A model generated the notes under the pieces. The model saw only the letters and a program-made list of their open reading frames with translations, searched no databases and had not been told where the DNA came from. Of a stretch of DNA of 21,064 nt, positions 1-6,827 are shown in pieces. The DNA is from Ramlibacter tataouinensis (lineage in GTDB: Bacteria; Pseudomonadota; Gammaproteobacteria; Burkholderiales; Burkholderiaceae_C): contig DIZF01000014.1 in NCBI GenBank assembly GCA_002427815.1, forward strand, positions 1 to 21,064. The letters are read 5' to 3'. How positions within the stretch are numbered: position 1 is the stretch's first letter; every line of letters begins with the position of its first letter. The position numbers were made by a program, and so were the translations under genes.

Positions 1-96
1 TCAGCCGGTCTGCTGATAGCCGCGGCGCTGCTGGTGGTGATCGTGGCCCTGCCGTCGATCAAGGCCAAGCGCGCGGTGGCATTCGTCGACGACTAG
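1..96 (+). CDS. C-terminal end of a membrane protein (cut by window edge)
   Basis: Only the last 31 codons are present, read in frame 1 to a TAG at 94-96. The peptide is a hydrophobic helix (residues about 3-20 of the fragment, rich in Leu/Ala/Val/Ile) followed by a short charged tail, SIKAKRAVAFVDD. A final transmembrane helix with a basic cytoplasmic tail fits an MFS-type transporter or another polytopic inner-membrane protein. The family cannot be decided from this fragment. A perfect palindrome 22 bases after the stop probably ends the transcript. Confidence 0.5.
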   Translation, partial: SAGLLIAAALLVVIVALPSIKAKRAVAFVDD

Positions 97-117
97 CAGG
101 CGGCGCAATGTGCTGCC

Positions 118-139
118 AACGGCGCCCGCGGGCGCCGTT
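118..139 (+). terminator. Perfect 22-base GC-rich palindrome after the partial membrane gene
   Basis: The bases form a perfect inverted repeat, AACGGCGCCCG facing CGGGCGCCGTT. It would fold as a 9-bp stem with a CGCG loop and is followed by the short T-rich stretch TTGTT. It lies between the stop at 96 and the next start at 197, so a factor-independent terminator is likely, although the T-run is weak. Confidence 0.6.
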
Positions 140-162
140 GTTCATGGCGGGGCCGCATCGTC

Positions 163-182
163 CCCTGCGTCACAATGCAGGG
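163..182 (+). promoter_or_regulatory. Possible promoter -10 inside a small inverted repeat
   Basis: CCCTGC (163-168) and GCAGGG (177-182) are perfect inverted arms around GTCACAAT. CACAAT (171-176) could serve as a -10 box for the DUF3422 gene, leaving a leader of about 14 bases before the ATG at 197. I find no convincing -35 box, so this is a weak call. Confidence 0.25.
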
Positions 183-196
183 CTCGAGAGGGAAGC

Positions 197-1555
197 ATGC
201 CGTTGACGAAAAGCCATCCGCAGCGCGTGGCGCTGCACAACGAGATCCACGCCCGTCCGCCCGAGGCCATGAGGGCCCCGCTGGCGATCTCGCACCTGGT
301 CATGCTGGGCGACGCGGCCGAACGCGAAGCCAGCCGCGCCCATCTGGCCGCGCTGCTGCGCGACCATCACCTGCCGCAGCCCGACGCGCAGTCCACCCAC
401 ATCCGCATGGACCTGGGACCATTCCGCCTGCGCTGGGAGCTGCACACTGAATTCGTGACCTGGAGTTTCTCGCGCGCGCTCGACGCAACCGGATTCGGCG
501 AACGCGAGCCCACCACTGCGCTCGAATCGGTGCCGCAGCAATGGCTGGCCGCTTTGCCGGGCCAGTTGCTGGCGGGCCTGCACCTCTGGGTGGTACCGGC
601 GCGCGGCGCGGGCAGCGACTTCCTGTTCCGGCATGTGCTGCACGAGGACGGCGTGATCGCGTCCCGGGTGGCCGACGGCCACGGCGAGGTCTACACCGAC
701 TTCGCCCTTCACCCCGACGGCTTCTCGCGCATGGTGCTGCTGGCCGGCGGCGTGGATGCGAGCGTGACGCGCCCGGGCGCGCCCGGCTCCGCCACGGGCA
801 ACATCGGGCCGGAGGTTCAGGCCGGTCTTTCGCCGCGCAGGCTGGGGCGCCTGGTGCAGCGGCTGCTGGAGATCGACACGTACCGCATGGCCGCGCTGCT
901 GGGCCTTCCCGCCGCGCGCGAAGCCGCCGCCGCGCTGGCGTCCGCCGAGCGCGAGCTCGCCGAGCTGGCCGGCGCGATCCGTGTGGCCGGGCCGCACGAG
1001 GAGCCGCAGCTGCTGGACCGTCTCACCAAGCTGGCTGGCCAGGTCGAGAGCCAGTACGCTGCCACCCATTCGCGTTTTTCCGCGAGCGCCGCCTATTTCG
1101 AACTGGTCGCGCGACGCATCGCCGAGCTGGGCGAGTCGCGGCTGGCAGGCCTGCAGACCATAGGCGAGTTCATGGAAAGGCGCCTGTCGCCCGCGCGCGC
1201 CACCTGCGAATGGGCCACGCGCCGGCAGGATGCGCTGTCGCAGCGCGTCTCGCGCATCAGCAGCCTGCTGCGCACCCGGGTCGAGATCGAGCAGCAGCAC
1301 AGCAGCCAGGCCCTGCTGGCCGCGATGAACCGGCGCCAGGGCCTGCAGCTGAAACTGCAGGCGACCGTGGAAGGCCTGTCGGTGGCCGCGATCACCTATT
1401 ACATCGTGGGCCTGGTGAGCTACCTGGCCAAGGGAGCGCAGGACGTCGGCTGGCCCTGGAGTGCCGAGCGCACCGCCGCGCTGGCCATACCGGTCGTCGC
1501 GCTCGCGGTCTGGTGGTCGCTGCGCCGTCTGCACACGCGCGTGTTTGAGCGTTAG
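197..1555 (+). CDS. DUF3422 family membrane protein
   Basis: The 452-residue product begins MPLTKSHPQRVALHNEIHARPPE. The HNEIHARPPE block near the N-terminus is the hallmark of the DUF3422 family, whose function is unknown. The body is soluble and rich in Ala/Glu/Leu helices (about residues 235-290) that could form coiled coils. Two hydrophobic helices close the protein (about 394-411 and 427-441), so it is probably anchored in the inner membrane by its C-terminus. The frame stays open upstream to 110, but the ATG at 197 has a GAGAGGGAAG purine-rich ribosome site just before it, and the conserved block follows directly. The upstream extension would also run through the palindrome at 118-139. 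It converges with the kinase gene, with 51 bases between the stops. Confidence 0.85.
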   Translation: MPLTKSHPQRVALHNEIHARPPEAMRAPLAISHLVMLGDAAEREASRAHLAALLRDHHLPQPDAQSTHIRMDLGPFRLRWELHTEFVTWSFSRALDATGFGEREPTTALESVPQQWLAALPGQLLAGLHLWVVPARGAGSDFLFRHVLHEDGVIASRVADGHGEVYTDFALHPDGFSRMVLLAGGVDASVTRPGAPGSATGNIGPEVQAGLSPRRLGRLVQRLLEIDTYRMAALLGLPAAREAAAALASAERELAELAGAIRVAGPHEEPQLLDRLTKLAGQVESQYAATHSRFSASAAYFELVARRIAELGESRLAGLQTIGEFMERRLSPARATCEWATRRQDALSQRVSRISSLLRTRVEIEQQHSSQALLAAMNRRQGLQLKLQATVEGLSVAAITYYIVGLVSYLAKGAQDVGWPWSAERTAALAIPVVALAVWWSLRRLHTRVFER

Positions 1556-1606
1556 CCTTCGCCGGGCGCTGCCTCGCCGCTGGGGCGAACACCCGGCCAA
1601 GCCGCT

Positions 1607-4003
1607 TCAGGCTGTGTTGCGCACCGGCACGACCGGCTTGGCGGGGGTCTTGTCGCTCGCAGCGGGCAGCAAGCGCGAACCCGCCGGTGGGCCTGTCTCC
1701 AGCCGGGTGCGCATCTCGGGCGTCGCACAGCTGGGCGCATAAGCGATGGTCACCTCCGGCCCGGAAGCGCCCGCCAGCGCGAAGCAGTCCAGGCCCAGCT
1801 TGGTGTTGAGCGGCCGCACGATCGCTTCCTGCACGATGTCGGTGGCAACACCCGCGGGCAGCTGCACCTGGAAGCGTCCCGGGTCGATCACCAGTTGTGC
1901 GTCGAGCACGGGCAGCATGCCACGCAGCTCACGCAGCATCAGCGGCCCGCTGGACTCGGGCAGCCCGGTAAAGACCAGGCTGGCCTTCTGGGTCGGGAAA
2001 CTGAAATGCTGCAGGAAGAAGTTGCGCGAGAACTCGTCGCCGACCAGCTTGCCGATGTCGGCCAGCGCCTGCTCTTCGGAGGCCCAGCTCTGCCCCGTGG
2101 GCAGCCGGGTGCTGAGGTAAACCTCCTCAGCGGTGGCCGTCTCCACCGCCTTGAGCGTCCAGGATGTCAACGCCGTCTTGGTGATGGTCAGGCCCGAAGC
2201 CGGGAGCCGCGTCGACAGCTGCTTGAGCTTGACCTCACCGCGAATGGCGAAGTCGGCCGGCTGGGCATTGGCGGCGGGCGGGGCGTCGCCGTCGGCAGCC
2301 CAGACCCGGAAGCCGAACGACTTGATCCGGTCCTTGAGCACGTTTTCGGCGAGCTGCGAGCGCTCGCGTGCCAGGGGGCCACCGGCGGCATTGACGATGT
2401 CGATCCGGATCGAGATCCGCGGGTCGCCCTTGTTGCGGATGAATTCGACGCGTTCTTCCCGCGACAGCTGATTGAGCGACTTCTGCACTTCGCGCATGCT
2501 GACCACGGCCCGGGTCTGCATCTCCATCAGGCCATCCTTGCCCTGGCTGGCCACGCCTTCCTGCAGCACCGAGCGGATGAAGGCGCCGGAATTGGAAATC
2601 AGCTTGCGCTCGATCAGCTCGTGGTGGCCGCGCAGCGAGCCCGGCTCGACATACAGGGCCACCGCTTTCTCGATCAGTTGCCGCTTGGCGTCAGAACGGG
2701 CCTCGAGCTGGGCCGCCGCCAGGTCGCCGTTGAACCGGGCCTCGCGCGGATCGACCAGGCCGAGCGCGCTGATCACCATCGTGCCGGGGTCCGGCGCGGG
2801 CGCGGCGACCGGCGCCGCGGCAACCACGGGCGCTGGAGCGACGGCCGGTGCCTGCGCGACGGGTGCTGCAGTGACGACAGGGGCCTGCGCCATCGGCGCG
2901 GCGGGCTGTCGGCCCGGAGCAAGCAAGAGGTAAGCCCCCACCACCAGCGCAATCGACGCGGCGGCGCCGGCGACCCACCAGGCCGCGGTACCGCTGCGCG
3001 AGCGGCCGCCATCGGCTGGCCTTCCCGCTGCGGCGGCTGCTCCCGGCGTTGCCGCCGCGGGGCTAGGGGCGACGGGACCGGCGGCCGGGGCCGGCTGCGC
3101 CGCGACACCGGGGGCGACTGGCTCTGCGGCGATGGCCACCTGCAAGGCGTTCGAGAATTCCCGGCCGCTCTGGAACCGCTGCGCCGGCGCTTTGGCCAGG
3201 GCTTTCTTGAGCACGGCATCCAGTTCGGGCGCGAGCGAGAGGTTCAGCTCGGAGGGCGGCACCGGCTCCTCGCGCAGCACCTTGTACATGATCGTGGTGG
3301 TCGACTCCCCGGTGAACGGCTTCTCGCCGGTGAGCAACTGGTAGAGGATGACGCCGCACGAAAACAGGTCGCTGCGCCCGTCCACCGGCTGGCTCGTGAA
3401 CTGTTCGGGCGACATGTACGAAGGGGTGCCCAGCACCGCGCCGGTCTGGGTCAGCTCGGACGCGCCGATGCGGGCGATGCCGAAATCGGCGATCTTGACC
3501 CGGCCGTCCGGCAGCAGGATCAGGTTGGCGGGCTTGATGTCCCGGTGCACCACGCCCTGGGCATGCGCGTGGTCCAGCGCATCGAGTATCTCGCCCATCA
3601 TGCGGCCGATCTGCGGCAGCGAAAATCTCTCGCCGCGCTCGAAGCAGCCCCTCAGTTCGCGGCCATCGACGAACTCCATCGCGATGTACGCCACCCGCTG
3701 CGCGGCAGGCGCAGGGGACGCAGGCGCGAGCCGCGTGGCTTCGTCGTCCCCCACGTCCTGCGCAATGTCTTCGCCGTACTCGTAGATGGCGACGATGCCG
3801 GGATGGTTCAGGCGGCCCGCGGCCTGCGCCTCGCGCTTGAATCGCGCCAGCAGGTTCCCCGATTGATCGCCGCCCAGTTGGGACGGCAGGATGGTCTTGA
3901 TGGCGACCCGGCGCTCGATCACCGGATCGAAGCCCTCGTACACGATGCCCATCGCGCCCTTGCCCAGGGTGCGGCGGATCTGGTACCTGCCCAGCTTGTT
4001 CAT
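1607..4003 (-). CDS. Transmembrane Ser/Thr protein kinase with FlgT/CsgG-like exported domain
   Basis: 798 residues. The N-terminal half is a complete Hanks-type kinase: glycine loop GKGAMG (14-19), VAIK lysine K36, HRDIKPAN with catalytic D155, DFG at 173-175, and SPEQ at 198-201. An Ala/Pro-rich linker (about 294-340) leads to one membrane helix (341-362), then a second Ala/Pro-rich linker (363-405). The C-terminal 390 residues should lie in the periplasm. They contain an Ala-rich helical module resembling the FlgT N-terminal domain (about 408-510), an alpha/beta module (about 528-667) like the product of the gene at 4895-5554, and a further alpha/beta module (about 674-756). No PASTA repeats are present. 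It is last in a three-gene operon, 39 bases after the CsgG-like gene. The kinase call is certain; the domain homologies in the exported half are my inference from pattern. The ligand and phosphorylation targets are unknown. Confidence 0.95.
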   Translation of the reverse strand: MNKLGRYQIRRTLGKGAMGIVYEGFDPVIERRVAIKTILPSQLGGDQSGNLLARFKREAQAAGRLNHPGIVAIYEYGEDIAQDVGDDEATRLAPASPAPAAQRVAYIAMEFVDGRELRGCFERGERFSLPQIGRMMGEILDALDHAHAQGVVHRDIKPANLILLPDGRVKIADFGIARIGASELTQTGAVLGTPSYMSPEQFTSQPVDGRSDLFSCGVILYQLLTGEKPFTGESTTTIMYKVLREEPVPPSELNLSLAPELDAVLKKALAKAPAQRFQSGREFSNALQVAIAAEPVAPGVAAQPAPAAGPVAPSPAAATPGAAAAAGRPADGGRSRSGTAAWWVAGAAASIALVVGAYLLLAPGRQPAAPMAQAPVVTAAPVAQAPAVAPAPVVAAAPVAAPAPDPGTMVISALGLVDPREARFNGDLAAAQLEARSDAKRQLIEKAVALYVEPGSLRGHHELIERKLISNSGAFIRSVLQEGVASQGKDGLMEMQTRAVVSMREVQKSLNQLSREERVEFIRNKGDPRISIRIDIVNAAGGPLARERSQLAENVLKDRIKSFGFRVWAADGDAPPAANAQPADFAIRGEVKLKQLSTRLPASGLTITKTALTSWTLKAVETATAEEVYLSTRLPTGQSWASEEQALADIGKLVGDEFSRNFFLQHFSFPTQKASLVFTGLPESSGPLMLRELRGMLPVLDAQLVIDPGRFQVQLPAGVATDIVQEAIVRPLNTKLGLDCFALAGASGPEVTIAYAPSCATPEMRTRLETGPPAGSRLLPAASDKTPAKPVVPVRNTA

Positions 4004-4042
4004 GGCAGGCGTGGCGTGCGGGGCGGTGGCAAGCGCGTCATG

Positions 4043-4849
4043 TCACTTGTATTTCGAGTCGATGTCCCAGACGGCGGTCTGCACCAGCCGCTGCACCATG
4101 GTGTCCAGTCCGACCCCGCCCTTGGCGGATTCGGACACACCCATCACGCTGGTTGCATTGGCGCCCACCTCCATCTTCAGCTCCTTGTAGCCCTGAGCCA
4201 CCTGCTCGGTGGTGTTGGCGTCCATGATCTTGTAGCGCATGCCGATCAGCCAGACGCCCGTGGACTCCTGCGTGTTGACGGAGCCGGCCACGTGGCCGGC
4301 CGCCGCGGAGCCAAAGCCGCCGACCATCCCGATCAGGCCGCCGATGGCACGGCCGTCGAAGCCCTTCTTGTTCTCGGCGATCTGCTCGGCCTTGAGGATG
4401 TCGAACTTGACGATCCACTTCGTGGTCTTGAGCTTGCCCATCTGCATGGTCTTGCGCGCCGCCTGCGCGTCGCCCAGGTTGTAGGCCAGCGAAATCTCCT
4501 GCAGCAGGTTGCCCAGGTTGGCGCGCTCGAGTACCGGGAAGTTGGCCTGCGACAGCTCCAGCTCGCCGAAATCGGCGATGTTGTTGGGGCCGAACTTCTG
4601 CATGAAGCTGGCGTTGTTGCTTTTCACCTCGCCCGGAATGACCACCAGCGCGGGGCCGCGCCTGGCCTTGTTGGTGTACTCGATCTCCTTGTAGGCGGCC
4701 GTGTCGGCGGCGGCGTTGGCCTGCTGCGAGGTGGAGCTGCCCGCGTTGGGCGAGGGATTGCCGAAGGTGGGCTGGGCCAGCACCGGAGCTGCCGCCAGGC
4801 ACAACAATGCCAGCAGATGGCCGGGACGGAATGACTTCGGGTTCAACAT
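4043..4849 (-). CDS. CsgG-family secreted protein
   Basis: 268 residues. A Sec signal peptide (about 1-25, ending PVLA before Gln26) precedes a low-complexity Ser/Gln/Ala stretch. The core resembles CsgG, the outer-membrane channel of curli secretion: residues 104-118, FPVLERANLGNLLQE, match the CsgG segment around FIPLERQGLQNLLNE, and the tail AVWDIDSKYK (259-268) parallels CsgG's GLWDLQNK. A Gly/Ala-rich stretch (about 166-190) lies where CsgG carries membrane-inserting hairpins. No lipobox cysteine is seen, whereas CsgG is a lipoprotein. The start is supported by AAGGAGG on the minus strand (4858-4864), 8 bases upstream. It lies 45 bases after the secreted-protein gene and 39 before the kinase. 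It may be a periplasmic or outer-membrane partner of the kinase. No curli subunit gene is visible nearby. Confidence 0.72.
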   Translation of the reverse strand: MLNPKSFRPGHLLALLCLAAAPVLAQPTFGNPSPNAGSSTSQQANAAADTAAYKEIEYTNKARRGPALVVIPGEVKSNNASFMQKFGPNNIADFGELELSQANFPVLERANLGNLLQEISLAYNLGDAQAARKTMQMGKLKTTKWIVKFDILKAEQIAENKKGFDGRAIGGLIGMVGGFGSAAAGHVAGSVNTQESTGVWLIGMRYKIMDANTTEQVAQGYKELKMEVGANATSVMGVSESAKGGVGLDTMVQRLVQTAVWDIDSKYK

Positions 4850-4894
4850 GATGCATGCCTCCTTATCAGAATGGGCTGGAACGGCCGGGAACCA

Positions 4895-5554
4895 TCATCG
4901 GCCTGCAGCGTTGCGGCAGTAGTCGCTGTACAGCCTGGCCACGACCTCGTCCGCGCGCTCGTCGATCAGCGTCAGGGCCATGCCCGCGACGTCGCTGCCC
5001 GCGTAACTCTGGTTGCTGGCAGTGGCGGTGGAAACCGGCCGGCCGGCCGCGTCGGTGAGCGTGAAGTTCATGTTCACGCCGACCTGGTTGACGTTGATGA
5101 TCGCATTGCGCACCGCGCTGCTGGTAATCACGCCGCGCAGCACGTACTGGGCGGCCAGCCGCCGCGCCGCGCTCAGTGCCCGGTCGGGATCGTTCTTGAA
5201 GTAGGCGTCGATTTCTTCCTGCGCGATCTGCCGCCGGATCTGCTCGGGCGAATAGGTCTTCAGGCCCAGCGCGCGCAGGCGCGAATTCACCGCTTCGACG
5301 TGGCGGCTGTAGCTGCCCTGGCTGGCCATCAGCATGCCGTTCTTTTCCTCGGCGATCAGCACCACGATCTTTCGATTGCGGATCTTGTCGCGGCAAGGGG
5401 TGGCCAGCTGGGCAGAAATCGCATCCTGCCGCCGGGCCTGAGCCGCGGCCTCGGCCCGGGAATCAGGCGACGGAGCGGAAAATTTGAAGCCTTCGGCGTG
5501 TGCGGATACGGCGACAAACCAACAGGCAAGCAAAATGGCCGATGATGTGCGCAT
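4895..5554 (-). CDS. Secreted alpha/beta protein, first gene of the kinase operon
   Basis: 219 residues, family not firmly recognised. Residues 1-20 are a signal peptide with an AHA cleavage site before Glu21. The mature part starts with a charged helix (about 31-50), then a beta strand (KIVVLIAEE, 62-70), a helix (VEAVNSRLRALGLKTYS), a strand reading AQYVLRGVIT, a long strand pair, and a C-terminal helix (DERADEVVARLYSDY). This order is typical of CsgG/FlgT/TolB-N-like folds and is matched by residues 528-667 of the kinase. There are two cysteines in the mature protein, C54 and C213, that could pair. A GAGG ribosome site lies 9 bases before the ATG. It leads the operon and is divergent from the SDR gene, with only 35 bases between starts. 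Function unknown. Confidence 0.8.
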   Translation of the reverse strand: MRTSSAILLACWFVAVSAHAEGFKFSAPSPDSRAEAAAQARRQDAISAQLATPCRDKIRNRKIVVLIAEEKNGMLMASQGSYSRHVEAVNSRLRALGLKTYSPEQIRRQIAQEEIDAYFKNDPDRALSAARRLAAQYVLRGVITSSAVRNAIINVNQVGVNMNFTLTDAAGRPVSTATASNQSYAGSDVAGMALTLIDERADEVVARLYSDYCRNAAGR

Positions 5555-5589
5555 CGCAAACAGCCTCAGGCGGAAGGAAGGTCATTATT

Positions 5590-6387
5590 ATGGATATGGG
5601 AATTGCTGGCAAATGGGCCCTGGTGTGCGGGGCCAGCAAGGGTTTGGGCTTCGGTTGCGCGCAGGCGCTGGTGCGCGAAGGCGTGCATGTGGTGATGGTC
5701 GCGCGCGGCCCGCAGGCGCTGGAAGCCGCTGTCGAAAAGCTGTTGGCCGATCCGGCGCGACCGGCCGACACCGCGGTGCAGCATGTCGCCGCCGACATCA
5801 CGACGGTGGAAGGGCGTGCCAGGGTGTTCGCGCAACGCAGCGACTTCGACATCGTCATCACCAATGCCGGTGGGCCGCCGCCCGGGGACTTCCGCACCTG
5901 GGACCGCGAGGCCTGGATCAAGGCGGTGGACGCCAACATGCTCACGCCGATCGAATTGATCAAGGCCACCGTCGACAACATGGCGGCGCGCGGGTTCGGG
6001 CGCATCGTCAACATCACATCCAGCGCGGTGAAGGCGCCGATCGACATCCTGGGCCTGTCCAATGGCGCGCGCAGCGGCCTGACGGGCTTCGTGGCGGGCG
6101 TCGCGCGCACCAGCAAACTGGCTTCGGCCAACGTGACGATCAACAACCTGCTGCCCGGTGCTTATGACACCGACCGGCTCAAGGCGACGATGGCGGGCGC
6201 CGCCGAGAAAACCGGCAAGTCGATCGAGGAGCTCAAGGATGCGCGGCGCAAACTGATCCCGGCGCAGCGCTTCGGCAATCCCGACGAGTTCGGGGCCGCC
6301 TGTGCCTTCCTGTGCAGCCAGCATGCGGGCTACATCACGGGCCAGAACATCCTGACCGATGGCGGCGCCTACCCCGGCACTTATTGA
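5590..6387 (+). CDS. SDR family oxidoreductase with non-canonical active site
   Basis: 265 residues with a Rossmann fold: GASKGLGFG (14-22) for nucleotide binding, NAG at 92-94, and DGGAYPGTY at the C-terminus. The usual catalytic Ser is present (S144/S145 in NITSS), but the Tyr-x3-Lys pair reads S157-x3-R161 (SNGAR). This matches my memory of a BKR-like SDR subgroup that imperfectly fits the catalytic tetrad and is often annotated as 3-oxoacyl-ACP reductase. The ATG at 5590 is preferred because GGAAGGAAGG lies about 9 bases upstream and the fold starts immediately after it. The frame is open from 5500, but that stretch would overlap the divergent gene. Substrate unknown. Confidence 0.88.
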   Translation: MDMGIAGKWALVCGASKGLGFGCAQALVREGVHVVMVARGPQALEAAVEKLLADPARPADTAVQHVAADITTVEGRARVFAQRSDFDIVITNAGGPPPGDFRTWDREAWIKAVDANMLTPIELIKATVDNMAARGFGRIVNITSSAVKAPIDILGLSNGARSGLTGFVAGVARTSKLASANVTINNLLPGAYDTDRLKATMAGAAEKTGKSIEELKDARRKLIPAQRFGNPDEFGAACAFLCSQHAGYITGQNILTDGGAYPGTY

Positions 6388-6414
6388 GCTGAACCCCTGC
6401 GGCGACCTGCCCCG

Positions 6415-6778
6415 CTAGAACTGGAACAGCGGCCCGCGGCGGCCGGGTGGGTCGGGCTGCTCGGCGCGCCATTGATGCTGGACGAGTAGTGCATCGGCAG
6501 CACGAAGTTCGGCAGGTAGGTTCGCACGATGAACGTGCCGCGGTTGGGGCCGGGGTCCCAGCGGGTCCTGGCGCGGTGTCGCCCGCGGTTGTGCCGGCGT
6601 TGCGGAACAGCCGGTCGTAGCAGGCCAGCCGCCGCGCGCTATCGGATTCGCTCACGCAATCGGACAGAGCCTGGGCACCGACGCACGGCGCGACCAGGGC
6701 CAGCAGCAGGGCCGCTGCCCGACGCAGGGGGCTGCGATCCGGCCAGGACACGAGACTCGACGGCGTACCACTGCGCAT
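6415..6778 (-). pseudogene. Remnant of an outer-membrane phospholipase A gene
   Basis: From the ATG at 6778 the minus strand encodes a signal-peptide-like start, then ALSDCVSESDSARRLACYDRLF, the N-terminal motif of betaproteobacterial phospholipase A (PldA/OMPLA) proteins. The reading then jumps frame between about 6590 and 6550. The new frame gives NRGTFIVRTYLPNFVLPMHY and SINGAPSSPTHPA, the segment just before the first barrel strand. A second shift near 6430-6440 would give GPLFQF and a TAG at 6415-6417. The rest of the roughly 230-residue beta-barrel is absent, and the SDR gene ends 28 bases away. The gene is broken by frameshifts and truncation. Sequencing error could explain a frameshift but not the missing barrel. 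The span 6388-6827 holds no other gene I can support. Confidence 0.7.
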
Positions 6779-6827
6779 GATGGACTCTAGCAGTTGAAGG
6801 GCAATGGCCGGAACCCGGCCTGTCGCA

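Noticed and set aside
1556..1606. Terminator between the convergent DUF3422 and kinase genes
   Set aside because: Only a 6-bp TTCGCC/GGCGAA pair with a loop of about 20 bases is visible and no T-run, too weak to report as a feature.
1895..4834. A 979-codon open frame on the plus strand
   Set aside because: It is antisense to the kinase and CsgG-like genes, shows no protein family, has Arg/Gly/Leu-rich composition typical of GC-rich shadow frames, and the opposite strand has unmistakable kinase motifs.
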